Source of the DNA: Rhizophagus sp. LPA8_4_AMF
Lineage: Eukaryota > Glomeromycota > Glomeromycetes > Glomerales > Glomeraceae
Reading direction: 5' to 3'
Assembly (NCBI GenBank): GCA_021464525.1
Contig: JADRCO010000690.1
Location: forward strand, 1-28,123
Length of the DNA: 28,123 nt
Numbering within the stretch: position 1 is the stretch's first letter; every line of letters starts with the position of its first letter. Shown piece by piece: positions 17,777-28,123 of this stretch. Made by a program: the position numbers and the translations under genes. The notes below the pieces were generated by a model, which saw only the letters and a list, made by a program, of their open reading frames with translations, ran no database searches and was not told the DNA's origin.

Positions 17777-19073
17777 TGATATTAAATCATCTCTATAATA
17801 TTACTTTTTTAGTCATTATTTGATTTTATTTATTTACCCAAAATAATCTACTAAGACTGAAAATTTATAAATTCTTGCAGAATATTATTCATTGTTTGTA
17901 AATTTGACAGGTTGTTATCTGTAAAAAATGCGAATAAATGCGAAATGCGAAATGTAATAATAACGTCTCACAAATTTCATAAAGACAATTAATACCCGAT
18001 CATTTCCGAAGGAGAAGAATTAAAAAAGAATTATCTATTACGAATAATTAGCCGGGTTATCTAGAATAATCCATAATAATCCATAATAATCTATTAATCT
18101 ATCGTTTTTTAAAATATTTTCGGAAAAATTTACAATTTATGGTATTAATGTTTACTAATGACAAAGACTGAAACTGATGATGTTATTAATGTTATTAATA
18201 TTATTACGCACGGACGACAAAGAAAATAGTTAAATGGTAATTGATTGTTTCCATAATTTTTTGATTGTTTCCCACAAAATTATAAAAAAATAGTTTTTAT
18301 TTTTTTTTGATAGATAAAGAAAATTGACCTTGTGATAAAAATGTAAATATAATTAAGTAATCTTAATTTGGGAAACAAAAAATTTTGTAAAAGCCACATG
18401 AAAATCTATCACGTAAATTTTCATAAATTAAATTACTAACGCAAAAAAAAAAAAAAAATATTAAAATGGATCGTGTTTTTTTTAAAAAAAATAAATAAAT
18501 AAATATAATTAATAATAATAAATTTGTGTGACATGAATGTAATTATTCTTGGCAGATCCGCGTGTGTTCATAATTTAAAATCATTATAATATGCAATATC
18601 TCAATAATTTTCTTTTATTGTTTTTTATTGTTTGGATTTCTCCCTTTAATGAAATCCTTGGCAATTGGCATATTTCAAAAAAAAAAATTTTTTTTTAAAA
18701 TAAGGTTTTGATTCAAAAGTGTACACGAATTTTTCCCTCCCTGATTATTTTCTTTGAATTAAATTATTACACAATTGATACGATAACTGATATGATAGAC
18801 ATACGCCTAAAATCTGTAATACTATAATCTAAAGATATGTAGATATGGTATAGAAGCATTTCATAGTCGTGAATTTACTGCGGCTTATCATACCTAACCT
18901 GTAAAAGGTCATTCTATTTACCCAAAAAGTATAATATGAAATCGCGTATTATGCGAGCGTGTGAAAAGATTTGATTTTGTGTGAAACTAAATCAAAAAAT
19001 TCTTCTTCCTCTTTAATATGATACCCTATAAAGATATGTGTATATCGCTTAAAAAGTGTATGATAATAAAAAT
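17777..19073. other. AT-rich intergenic DNA, no gene seen
   Basis: Simple strings such as GCGAAATGCGAAATG (17940-17955) and ATAATCCATAATAATCC (18066-18090) occur. No supported frame on either strand. Confidence 0.5.
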
Positions 19074-19212
19074 GATTTTTTGGAATACTTGGAATATATG
19101 ATTTTTGGAATACTTGATTTTTGGAATACATGACTTTTGGAATACATGAATTTTGGAATACATGACTTTTGGAATACATGATTGTTTTGGAATACATGAC
19201 TTTTTGGAATAC
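19074..19212. repeat. Minisatellite, TTTTGGAATACATGACT units (~17 bp, about nine copies)
   Basis: TGGAATAC recurs every 16-20 bp from about 19081 to 19212, with variants CTTGATT and CATGAAT. Because 17 is not a multiple of three, the repeat leaves all minus-strand frames briefly open and yields spurious Ser/Lys/Pro-rich ORFs. Confidence 0.85.
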
Positions 19213-22200
19213 AAAAAATTTTTCATATTACTAAAAAAGTGATCATTAATAAAAAAACTAATCTGTTAATAATAATAATCTTTTATGATTTTAGATTGCG
19301 TAACCAACGGATATTTACGTGTGATTGTGATTTGATGTGATAATTTCAAAAGATCATTTGACATTATTTATTTAAATTATATAATATTTCATTATTCCGT
19401 TTATGAAAATTTTCACGGTTTTTCCATTCATTAAAACGATTCAGTATTAGAGTAAATCGCGGCCGAAACTAAAATACTTCGTAATGCCAAAATTCTAGCG
19501 CCTAACGCACCTATTTATAGGTTAGTATTTTCTAACGTGTAACTAATATGATGACATAAAAATAATCAAAGTGGCGTTTATTTAAATTTACCAAATAAAG
19601 TTTAATTAAAGATTATTTTTTCAGATTTTTCAGGAATAATCTATTCTACGTCATCATTTTATTTTCATCGAATAGAAATTTTAGTACTAAAATGTCTTAT
19701 CTATCCACTTGATAATTTCATTTTCAGCCACTTTTGAAAATTTCGTTTTAGTTAAAATTGGTTAGAAAAAAAATTATCAAAGTATTCCCAATTCACCGTT
19801 TAATTTTTTTTTAATTTCATTTTTTTGTCATTAAATAAACTTTTTTTTTATGCAAGATTATGCTAATGTATAGAATGATTCTTTTTTTCACGTTACATAA
19901 CCTTTACAACATTCTTCAAACATCAATCTAACTTTAACGTTCTTTTTGTAATGGTGATCCGTAGACAATGCATTTTTTTAGGCTGGTTGTATGCACTCCA
20001 TTCAAACAAACGATCCCTCTAATGTTTCAAAAGCGCATTTACTTTTACTGTTAGTTCTGTTTCTAAAACCTTTTATAGTTAATTTAAAATATACGGTAAT
20101 GTTTGAGTAATTCTCAACTTTGATTATTCACGTGCAATTGATATTTTACTTTCTATTTATATGATCAATATAATAAAAATTGATACAAAGATTCTCTTCC
20201 CCCTTCTTTTCTCCGGTTTTATTTTACCCCAACTAAAAAATTTTCTTGTACATACTGTGTTTGGTAACAATTTTTATGTTCAAATATGTTCAAATATGTT
20301 CAAATTTAAAAATAAATAATTGGATTAAACTGGAATTATTGTGATAATTCAATTTCAATTCAATGTAATTCAAATGTTTTAAGTTAAAATGTCTAAAGTA
20401 GGTATCTTTAATGAGATCTGTTTTTCCAATCCGATGTTCAAATACTTTTAGTTCCGGAAAAAGTTTCAATAAAATTGTTAATCTGTGTTTAATTAGAATT
20501 GGGGTTAATATTTATTTTTTGAAATCTGTACAATGTTCTTAGGTTCACCAAACGTATGTTACAATATTATATTGAATTGATTATTGTCATATATAATTTA
20601 TTTGATCATATATTGTAAAACAAAACATTTTTTAATATATGATTTTCAAACTTTACGTTACAATGTTATTTGTAATAAACTAATATTAATCTACTTATTA
20701 ATATGTCTCCTCGTTAATCAAACCTGGAAATCATTTTTCGCGTAATACTTCAAAGATAAATAACTCAACGTCATTCTTATCATAATAAAATATTATCAAT
20801 GATTAAATGATTAATCAATGTTCTATTATACGATAAAGAGTTTTGTTAAAGAAAACCTCGACCAAAACTCATTTAGTAAATGACGAGATATATATTAAAA
20901 TTATGTGACGCAACTTAGTTAAATTATATGGCGTAATTATACATATCAAGATAATGTTGTAACTATGTTATAATCATCATAAGATTGTGTTTACTTCATT
21001 CAAAAAGATTTTTTGTATTTTCTAATAATAAAAAAAAATTCTTTTACGAAATCTTATCGAAACGCCAAAATTCAAAAAGCCTAAACTAATAAAAACTATA
21101 TTGTGAAGGATATCTCAATGTCCTTTCTGTAATTATATTGAAATTTATTAAAGAGGATGTATTTCTCAATGTCGTAATGTGTAATTGACACGTTGAAAAA
21201 ATGAGCATTTAGAGAAGGTGTGCATTTTAAAGAGAAAAATTATATATATATACTTAGGACGGTACATTTAGAGAAAAATATATAATGCGTGAACTTGAAG
21301 AGAGCGCACTTAGAGAGGATTGACTATACGTCCTACTTATTTACTTATTAAGCATAGAAGGGTTTTGGCAGGATTATTGATGTCTCTCCTTCTACATACA
21401 TTATGTTTTGTTCACGTGAATATCATCCTATTCCCCGAAACACCGCCGCTTCTTTATATTTGAATAAATATCAAAGTATTAAAATATATATATATATATA
21501 TAACTTTTTTTTTAAAAGGATTATTTGTAAAACTGCATATCGTATGTTAAAATCATTCGGTTATCACGATTTTTTTTAACAAGAATTCTCAATTTCTCAT
21601 AGCCAGAGCTTCATGACATTCCATGAATGCTGTATGTTGCCATATATATACAGTCCATAGGATCAAATGATTTACAAATATTACAAATTATATGTATAAA
21701 TTATATTCAATCAATTCAACCAGGTTAATTCATATGTAAAACTTATAAAAGGCATAATAAGCTATAAACGTAATTGACCTTTAACGCGAACGGTGCGACT
21801 TGTAAATTCATATTCTATCTAACATTTATATATTTATCACAAATTATTGTTGATGGCATTGTGATTGATGGCATTGTGTCTTGTAGCGCGTCCTAAAAAC
21901 TTCCGAATATCAGATACTTCATTAAACATCTTGAGGTTTTATCCACTCGGGAGGGGGGAGTGGAATAGCCACAATAGCTTGCTAGCAGTTAGAATATTGG
22001 GACTGAAAACATGTATTCCTGTAAAAAAAGTCGATCCGTTTTTTATATTCCATCTTTTTCCGTAAAAGGCTCATATTTCCGGAATTAATAACCTTATATC
22101 ACGGAATTTATCGAATTATTTACATTTTCCGTGAATGGATCCGTGAAAGGCTCATTTTTACGGAGTTTTACAGAAATAACGGATAAAATTTTTTATAGGG

Positions 22201-22246
22201 ATTCCGTTTCCAGTATTCCCGTATTCTAGTGTTTCAGTGTTTGAAA
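19213..22246. other. Long AT-rich intergenic stretch, no gene supported
   Basis: Items seen are a near-palindrome ACCTATTTATAGGT (about 19510-19523), TGTTCAAATA x3 (20278-20305), recurring CATTTAGAGAA/CACTTAGAGAGG strings (21200-21320), a CACGTG at about 21413, and repeated TTCCGTGAAAGGCTCAT-like strings (22057-22190). None forms a supported gene. Confidence 0.5.
20278..20305. repeat. TGTTCAAATA tandem repeat (three copies)
   Basis: Three near-perfect 10-bp units in intergenic DNA. No function is apparent. Confidence 0.7.
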
Positions 22247-22294
22247 GTTCGATGACTGAAGATTCGATGACTGAAGATTTGATGACTGAAGATT
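22247..22294. repeat. TCGATGACTGAAGAT tandem repeat (three copies)
   Basis: Three 15-bp units (GTTCGATGACTGAA, GATTCGATGACTGAA, GATTTGATGACTGAA). The 15-bp period keeps frame but no ORF spans it convincingly. Confidence 0.8.
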
Positions 22295-22868
22295 GAAAAT
22301 TTGATAAATTTGTGATAAATTTGATTCAAAAAAAAAAATTCAATATTCCTAAAGAAAAAAGATAAAAAAAGATAAAAAAAAAAAAATCGGATAGCACGAA
22401 ACAAAAAAACAAATTTATTTTACTCGTCGCCTTAAAAAAAGAGGCCATCATTCAAAGTTTATTAATAATTTTAAAAGTATTTTAGATTATTTCAAGTTTC
22501 TAAAAATTTATTGTAATCATCAAAACTAATTTTCAGTCATTCTAATTTTCAAGTTCTAAAATTTTGGTCATCTAATTTTATTTTCTAATTTTTAGTCATC
22601 TAATTTTCAGTCGAAATTTTATAATGCCAGCAAAAAAATCTTGATTCAAATGTTTTACACTACCGTAATATTCCAATATTCATTGGAAAATCAGAATTCC
22701 CCATCATTTGCTTGATTGAATACATATTTGGGTATTGTAATCCTTGCGTAAAGCTTTCTTGGACTAAAGCTTTGTTTTGTTCTTCAGAGTGCGTGTCTTA
22801 CGTCTTACGTTTAAATATGTTAAAAATCAATTGGCCAAAACACTGTCAAAACTATGGATAACTTTTAC
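22295..22868. other. AT-rich intergenic DNA with short repeats
   Basis: TCATCTAATTTT and TTTTCAGTCAT strings recur between 22530 and 22612. AAAGCTTTCTTGGACTAAAGC near 22749 is another short duplication. No gene seen. Confidence 0.5.
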
Positions 22869-22965
22869 GATTAACGAATTACCGATAAATTACGAATTAC
22901 CGATAAATTAACGAATTACCGGTAAATTAACGAATTACCGATTACTGATATTACCGATATTAAAA
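22869..22965. repeat. AACGAATTACCGATAAATT tandem repeat (~19 bp, four copies)
   Basis: Units start at about 22872, 22891, 22909 and 22928, with a variant ACCGGTAAATT. Shorter TATTACCGA strings follow to about 22965. Confidence 0.8.
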
Positions 22966-23064
22966 ATCCCAATTACGATAATTTCATAATGATATTAATT
23001 AATCGACAATCCGTTTGCCAATTGAATCTACGCGTAAAAAAAAAAAATTGTACGCATACAGAAC

Positions 23065-23183
23065 TTGACTATGCGATATAACGAATTTCACGATAAAGCG
23101 ATTCTTTTTTAAGATTTTATCGTTATATATGAACATGTAAAAATCGGTATATCAAATATAATAAATTTCGATATAGCGACTGT
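23065..23183. mobile_element. Possible small MITE with imperfect terminal inverted repeats
   Basis: The left arm GACTATGCGATATAACGAATT (to GATAAAGCGATT, ~23102) is roughly inverted in the right arm (23143-23182, AATCGGTATATCAAATATAA to CGATATAGCGACTG). The right tip is followed by TA repeats. The total is ~120 bp. The arms are diverged and the left tip is unclear. Confidence 0.35.
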
Positions 23184-23392
23184 ATATATATATATATATT
23201 TTAATTCATGTGATTATGTTCAATCAAATAAATTGTATAGTAATATTAAATAAATAATGATATTTCATTTAATTATTTCAAGTACACATTAATAATAAAT
23301 TAAATATTTCTTTTGATATAACGTTAATTTTTTTTTTTTAAGAAAAAACAAGGTTTAATAAATTCTTAAATAGAATAATTCTTTTTCTATAT

Positions 23393-23398
23393 TTTATT
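23393..23398 (-). terminator. Polyadenylation signal AATAAA of IDH1
   Basis: TTTATT on the plus strand reads AATAAA on the minus strand, 46 nt beyond the IDH1 stop codon. This is a plausible cleavage/polyadenylation signal. Confidence 0.45.
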
Positions 23399-23444
23399 AT
23401 GAATAATTCAAAATAATCAAATCAATCCACTTATCAATTATTAA

Positions 23445-25374
23445 CTACAAATTCGAAATTACTGCAAGGGTAAAATCAGTCGTTGTAGATATTCCGCCCA
23501 TGTCATGTGTTCTGGCCTAAACAATAATAATAACTAAATTAATAAAAAAATATGTTAAATATGTTAACTAACAAATAGATTATATACCGATTCGCTTTCA
23601 ATTGTTTTATATACAGCATTACTAATTCTATTAGCATAATCATTAAGTCCTAAATGTTGCAACATCATAACTCCGGAAAGAATCAATGCAGTTGGGTTAG
23701 CAGAATTATGACCCTGAATATCTTTTCCAACATGACGGCATCCCTATAATTTTTAGTTCTAATAATTAGATATATTTTTACGTATGAAGGATATGAAGGC
23801 AAAGCAAAATAACTCTTACAGGTTCAAATATGACATATTCTCTACCAATATTAGCACCAGGAATGATACCTGGTCCACCAACCAATGCTGCTCCTACATT
23901 GCTAACTATATTACCATATAAATTTGGCATAACCATCACATCGAATTGTTGAGGCTTAGATACCAATTGCATGGAACAATTGTCAACAATCATATCATCA
24001 AATTGAATTCCTGAAGATTGGTAGTCTTTGGCTACTTCACGACAAGTGTTAAGGAAAAGCCCATCTCCAAGTTTCCTAAAAACATTTCAATATGTAAATA
24101 TGCATGAATAAGAAAAGTAATGATTTTTTTCTTCATTAAGAGATTTCTTTAATTTTTACTTTACATAATATTAGCCTTATGAACACAAGTAACCTTTTTA
24201 CGTCCAAATTTAAGAGCAAAATCAAAAGCAAAACGTGCAATACGTTCCGTCTTTGCTCGAGTTACAATCTTGACAGATTCTACAACTCCTGGATATGACT
24301 ATTTAAATATTTTAATTAAACAAATATATGAATATAAAAAAAAAATAATTAACAAATATTAATACATTATTCCACACCTGATGTTCTAACCCAGAATATT
24401 CACCCTCAGTGTTCTCACGTATAATTGCAAAATCCACATTTTTATGACGTGCTGGGCAACCTTTAACATTTTTAATGACAACTAAAGATGCGTAAATATC
24501 TAAATCTTTACGCATAGCAACATTAAATGACTGATGCCCTAATTTTGATATGGGTGTATATAGGATACCTATAATTTTAAGAATAAAATATCAGACTCTT
24601 ACTTTTACGATCGTTCACCCGGTTGAATTTTTTTTCGACAAACTGATCTCATCTCCATTTCATTTTTTTTTTTTCGCGTAATAATAAAAATTTTAATAAT
24701 TAAATATACATACCCTTCAATGCAACTTTGTTCCTAACTAGACTATCCACACTTTGCTTAAATAAAAGATCCCCTTCTTGAGTATAGCCTGTAACATCCA
24801 ATTGTTCCCATTCAACCGGAACATTGGCTGCTCTAAATATTGTCTTGACAGCAGCTGCAGTTTCTTGACCAATTCCATCTCCTGGAATCAACGTCACAGT
24901 ATATTTTCCTCCATATTTGGTAGTTTTTAACTTAATTAATCAATCAATTAATTTAAGTTAAATTAGCAATAATTATAATATATCTTAATAGTGATTAGAA
25001 TTTGATAAATTTAAAAAGTTTAATCCTTTGATATCTCAATCCGTATATAAAGTCGCATACTACCATTTAATTGAATTCATTTTTCATTCACGCGATCGAA
25101 AATTTATAAAATGACACCATATTTCTAAAAATTTACAAAAAGGCTAATGTAGTTCTAAGTGAAATAAACTTACTATAGAAGCCTCATTTGGAGTTACAGT
25201 CGTGCTAGCCGCACGAGCGAAATTCTTTGGCGGGGAAGAAAAATCAAATGGTGTTAAATACTTTTTTTTGAGAACGTACGACGAAAAAAATTAATAAAAC
25301 TTTTTAAATTTCTTTTTTACTTGTTTAGCGAGATCAATAAATGGTGTAGCTGTTCTAACAAACGCCTTTAACAT
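23445..25374 (-). CDS. IDH1: Mitochondrial NAD-isocitrate dehydrogenase, regulatory-type subunit
   Basis: This subunit of the NAD-dependent isocitrate dehydrogenase of the TCA cycle acts in the mitochondrial matrix as a heteromer with the catalytic subunit. Eight exons join in frame: 25374-25321, 25260-25174, 24930-24714, 24568-24378, 24298-24165, 24075-23820, 23743-23588, 23516-23445. All introns are GT-AG (60-243 bp). The product is 388 aa. Residues 1-45 form a basic, Ser/Thr/Ala-rich transit peptide. Then come IPGDGIG (62-68), [13 protein letters not shown] (170-182), the VHKANIMKLGDGLF block (~223-235), [20 protein letters not shown] (~275-296), [11 protein letters not shown] (~316-326, aligned with the AMP-site region of yeast Idh1) and a C-terminal [11 protein letters not shown]. 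The block [20 protein letters not shown] and the HKANIM string match Idh1/IDH3B-G-type subunits rather than Idh2/IDH3A. Confidence 0.93.
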
Positions 25375-25520
25375 AGTGAGCCCGTTTAAATAAATACAGC
25401 AAATGGTAAATAAATTTCAATAAAAAAAAATGATTTAATATTACTTCGTTAATCTCATCTAATCTGGACAGTTTTTTCGACCATGTGCAATCCGGAATCC
25501 GCCTATCAAGAAAATTTCAG
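25375..25520 (-). promoter_or_regulatory. IDH1 upstream region
   Basis: This is the immediate 5' flank of IDH1 on the minus strand. It contains a relatively G+C-rich patch (ATGTGCAATCCGGAATCCGCC, around 25482-25502). No defined TATA box is apparent, so the start of transcription is not assigned. Confidence 0.3.
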
Positions 25521-26921
25521 ATGTTGCACAATCACAAATTAACGTGTATAATTTTTGGGAGAATTATTATAATTTCGTGGGTCATATAAACTCATAAGTT
25601 AATTTATGATCGATCGATCATGTGATTACCGCCTTTACAGTCAATATTAAAACAAAAGATCATACACGTAAACTTTATATAAACTATTTTGTCAAAATAA
25701 TGAATAATAATCGATCGTAATTGTTGGAGATGAACCAGATTTTATCATAAAACTAACTCATAAATAACGATTAATTGGAAATTTATCAAATTCTTATCAC
25801 ATTTCTTCAGTTGTGGATTAATTACTTCACAATCCTAATCTCACTTGTTTATTTACTAAATAACTCTAAAATATAAAATTTGCTAACAAATCAGTTAAAT
25901 TCAATATTTTCTAGAAAAGAAAAAATATATATGTGAAGAACTTGTTAAAGGTATTTACATATATTATTTTAAAAAATAATGAAATCGAAGCAACTTACAT
26001 CCAAGGAAGTTAAAAGAAAGCAAATTGGATTTCTGTGTTAAAATTATATACGTGAAATAATATTTAACACTCATATTGCGGATGCAGTTCATATTACAGA
26101 CTCGCAAAATAATCGAAGCAAAAACATATGATTGATGAATAATATTTTAAGGTTTTAATTTATAATTGGTTCCAACTTCCACGATATTATTAAAGAAATC
26201 AACGTTGCAGGAAGATCTCGTAATTGTACAGAAATCCTTCGTCATAAGCATGTCATAAGCAGATAAAGAAGGTATATAAGTTAACATTGTTACCCATCTT
26301 TGTATAAAGAAACACTATGCGACATTCCCTGGGTTTCAAGATAGTAATTATCATATTTCTGGTAGATTAAAACCCAAAAGAAGGATGAATGGAAGAACTG
26401 AAGTTGAAATGATTTATATCTTTCATCATTGTTTTACTATTTCAAATTAGAAAGTTTAATAAATAAACTCTTTAAACAAAACTGCATTTAATAAATAACA
26501 ACAATTTAGTGTACAATTGATAGGATAATTGGCATTGTATTACTTTGCATGATGATTTGCCGGAACAAACTCTTTTTTTTATTAAGGTATAGTATAATGC
26601 ATATTGAGAAGTGTAATTGTGGTTTATTTTATTTATAGGACAAAAACAATTACTAAGAGACTAGTACTTTTTTGATTTGTTGTAATAGTTGTAACAGCGT
26701 GTTCCGAAAATCGAAAAATCATACGCTGATCCGTACCAAATTTCAAAAGGTTTGGGAATTTTTAAATATGAAATGTATTACGTGATGATCGTTAATTGCG
26801 TTTCAGTTTTCGCCGAGGGTACAAGTACTCTTTGTTCTTTTTAATCTTTTTTAAAAAAGGTGATAAGCGAAATGTATCAGCTTATGATGGGTACAGAACT
26901 TACACCAAATATGGGCTTATT
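25521..26921. other. Intergenic DNA upstream of IDH1, traces of coding-like sequence
   Basis: No complete gene. Two short plus-strand stretches read like protein: EINVAGRSRNCTEILRHK near 26199-26252, and GFQDSNYHISGRLKPKRRM near 26331-26387. Stops and phase changes separate them. They could be pseudogene traces, and no family is recognised. Confidence 0.35.
25606..25621. other. 16-bp perfect palindrome ATGATCGATCGATCAT
   Basis: A perfect palindrome with a GATC repeat, 232 bp upstream of the IDH1 start. It could be a dimeric protein site. It also holds three GATC motifs, which matter for adenine methylation in early-diverging fungi only if such a motif is used (speculative). Confidence 0.35.
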
Positions 26922-27039
26922 AACCTCTCAATAGACTCAATTATGTGACAGTTACACGAGGATGTAAATTATACTTTCCATAACAAGTAATAACGAATAA
27001 ATCGTGAGTTGGTTCTCCAAATATGGTAATTGAGAGGTT
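26922..27039. repeat. Inverted repeat AACCTCTCAAT ... ATTGAGAGGTT
   Basis: AACCTCTCAAT at 26922-26932 is the exact inverse of ATTGAGAGGTT at 27029-27039. A direct CCAAATATGG also precedes each arm (about 26906 and 27017). The span is 118 bp, MITE-sized, but no target duplication was identified. Confidence 0.45.
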
Positions 27040-27058
27040 ACAAATAATTTGATAAACA

Positions 27059-27101
27059 ATGATTTATGGGATCAAAAACCCCAGATGGGTAAATCATTAT
27101 T
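27059..27101. repeat. Small inverted repeat AATGATTTA ... TAAATCATT
   Basis: A 9-bp exact stem encloses about 25 nt with TGGG/CCCA pairing inside (GGGATC...CCCAGATGGG). It could fold as a hairpin. Confidence 0.4.
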
Positions 27102-27629
27102 TGATTATTGTACATTTTTAGAGAATTAGGGCTTTACGGCAAAAATTCAAAAGTTTAGTTGTCAAAAAAAAACAATGGTGTTATCAATCAGTTATTAATA
27201 AAGGATTAAAAAAAGAAATTGTATGTATTGGTAATATAATGTAGATCTTTTTTTTTTTCTTTACTTACGCTCAAGCTTTTGGATTGTTATCATATCCGTA
27301 ACGTTAAAGGGGAAATTCCTTTTTTGATTAGAAGGGGTAAATAGTGTAATTTCTAACCAAAATAATAATCAACAAGTTGGTTTTTTTTTTCGTTCCTTTT
27401 TATGTTTAAGCACATGATAATAATAAATTAGTATTTTTTTTTTTTTTTTTTGAAGAAAAGGCAAATGATATTTAATCATGATTGCTACACAAATCCAAAA
27501 CGATATAAAATCGGTTAAATTCATTTAATTGATACTAAAAAGAAATTAATTTTTTTTTTTTTCTTTTTCTTCCCAAAAAAAATTTTTTAAATTTTTTTTT
27601 TTAAATTTTCCTCTATTTTGAACTGGATT
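27102..27629. other. AT-rich intergenic DNA with one open plus-strand segment
   Basis: A plus-strand segment from about 27121 to 27243 is open for 40 codons (RIRALRQKFKSLVVKKKQWC onward). It follows a polypyrimidine-AG (CATTTTTAG) but has no ATG, and its preceding intron would be implausibly short. Long T runs follow. Confidence 0.35.
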
Positions 27630-27764
27630 CAAAGAGAGAAAGAAAAAAAAATAGAAAATAGACCAAGTGATCAATTAACACAACGCGAAAGATCACCTGC
27701 TATTAAAAATCCTTTCCGTACATCATTTAATTTTACGACATTACAGGGACACTTTTTTTTTACT
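27630..27764 (+). CDS. Possible exon of a gene continuing beyond the window
   Basis: The plus strand is open here and reads QREKEKKIENRPSDQLTQRE, then a segment RSPAIKNPFRTSFNFTTLQG, and ends at a perfect GTAAGT donor at 27765. Codon variety and base composition are more protein-like than the flanks. No start codon is in frame, and only weak acceptors (CAAAG, near 27629-27634) precede it. The remaining sequence to the window end is AT-rich and could be intron. Unrecognised family; weak call. Confidence 0.25.
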
Positions 27765-28123
27765 GTAAGTAGTTATTTTTTTTAACGAACCCGTAATAAT
27801 TGATTAAATGTAGTAATTAAATTTAAAAATAACTTATTATTATAACATAACATACAACAAATAAATAACGCGCAACTATAGTGTCACATGATCCTTATTT
27901 CTACGGTTGTTTCTTTTGTACACGCTGTTGATATATAATTTAATTTAATTATTTCTCTCTCACAAAAACTTTTTTTTTTCATTTTTTTTTTATATATACT
28001 TTTCGTTTCGTGTTTGGTTACATGAACATTCTTTACAATATTATTATTCTAATTTTTTTTCCTTTTTGACTTTTTTCTTCATTTTACCAAAAAGTTCTTG
28101 GTAAAAAAAAAAAAAAAAAAAAA
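27765..28123. other. AT-rich DNA to the window end
   Basis: No open frame is supported. Long T runs, pyrimidine-rich tracts (TTATTTCTCTCTCAC at about 27948) and a terminal run of A are present. It would be intron or promoter if the preceding segment is a true exon. Confidence 0.4.

Noticed and set aside
18949-19226. Two minus-strand ORFs with repeated YSK/CIPK strings
   Set aside because: They are translations of the 17-bp minisatellite in two frames and have no independent support.
21865-22065. Plus-strand ORF of 66 codons
   Set aside because: It spans a region with repeat-like strings (TTCCGTAAAAGGCTCAT nearby). It has no recognisable domain, and the frame is probably open by chance.
1-28123. 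tRNA, rRNA, snRNA genes
   Set aside because: I looked for B-box-like GGTTCGAATCC strings and cloverleaf-sized G+C-rich patches and found none that hold up by eye. A covariance-model search would be needed to exclude small RNAs.

Overview
The window looks like nuclear DNA of an early-diverging filamentous fungus. It is extremely AT-rich, full of homopolymer and AT microsatellite tracts, and its genes carry short GT-AG introns. An arbuscular-mycorrhizal fungus (Glomeromycotina, Rhizophagus-like) is the best guess; this rests on base composition, gene style and the degenerate retroelement proteins, not on a marker gene.

Confident protein-coding genes are few. (1) IMP2, subunit 2 of the mitochondrial inner-membrane peptidase, lies on the minus strand at 8771-9732 in four exons. 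(2) An intronless nuclease A inhibitor (NuiA)-like gene lies on the plus strand at 9945-10526 and is divergent from IMP2 across a 212-bp shared promoter. (3) An intronless small acidic protein at 16595-16918 (+) has an RVxF-type PP1-docking motif. (4) The regulatory-type subunit of mitochondrial NAD-isocitrate dehydrogenase (IDH1) lies on the minus strand at 23445-25374 in eight exons. Weaker candidates are a 138-aa membrane protein (6846-7262), an 89-aa ORF (7326-7595), a 45-aa ORF with a hydrophobic start and collagen-like Gly-X-Y repeats (12942-13079), splice-flanked exon remnants at 1-499, and a possible exon near 27630-27764.

The left 6.2 kb is a transposon island. It holds a 2.1-kb minus-strand retroposon (1498-3642) with a poly(A) tail, a perfect 16-bp target-site duplication and two broken ORFs. 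Next comes a 951-bp Tc1/mariner-type non-autonomous element with TA duplications and an internal ~147-bp tandem repeat (3845-4795). Two Harbinger-type MITEs in opposite orientation with TTA duplications follow (4845-5098 and 5930-6175). Between them lie a 108-bp retroposed fragment with a 13-bp duplication (5361-5468) and another inverted-repeat element with a duplicated arm (5565-5873).

The rest (10.5-16.6 kb, 16.9-23.4 kb, 25.4-28.1 kb) is mostly AT-rich intergenic DNA with minisatellites. IMP2 and IDH1 are both mitochondrial (protein maturation and the TCA cycle), but nothing indicates that they are co-regulated. No tRNA, rRNA or CRISPR array was recognised.
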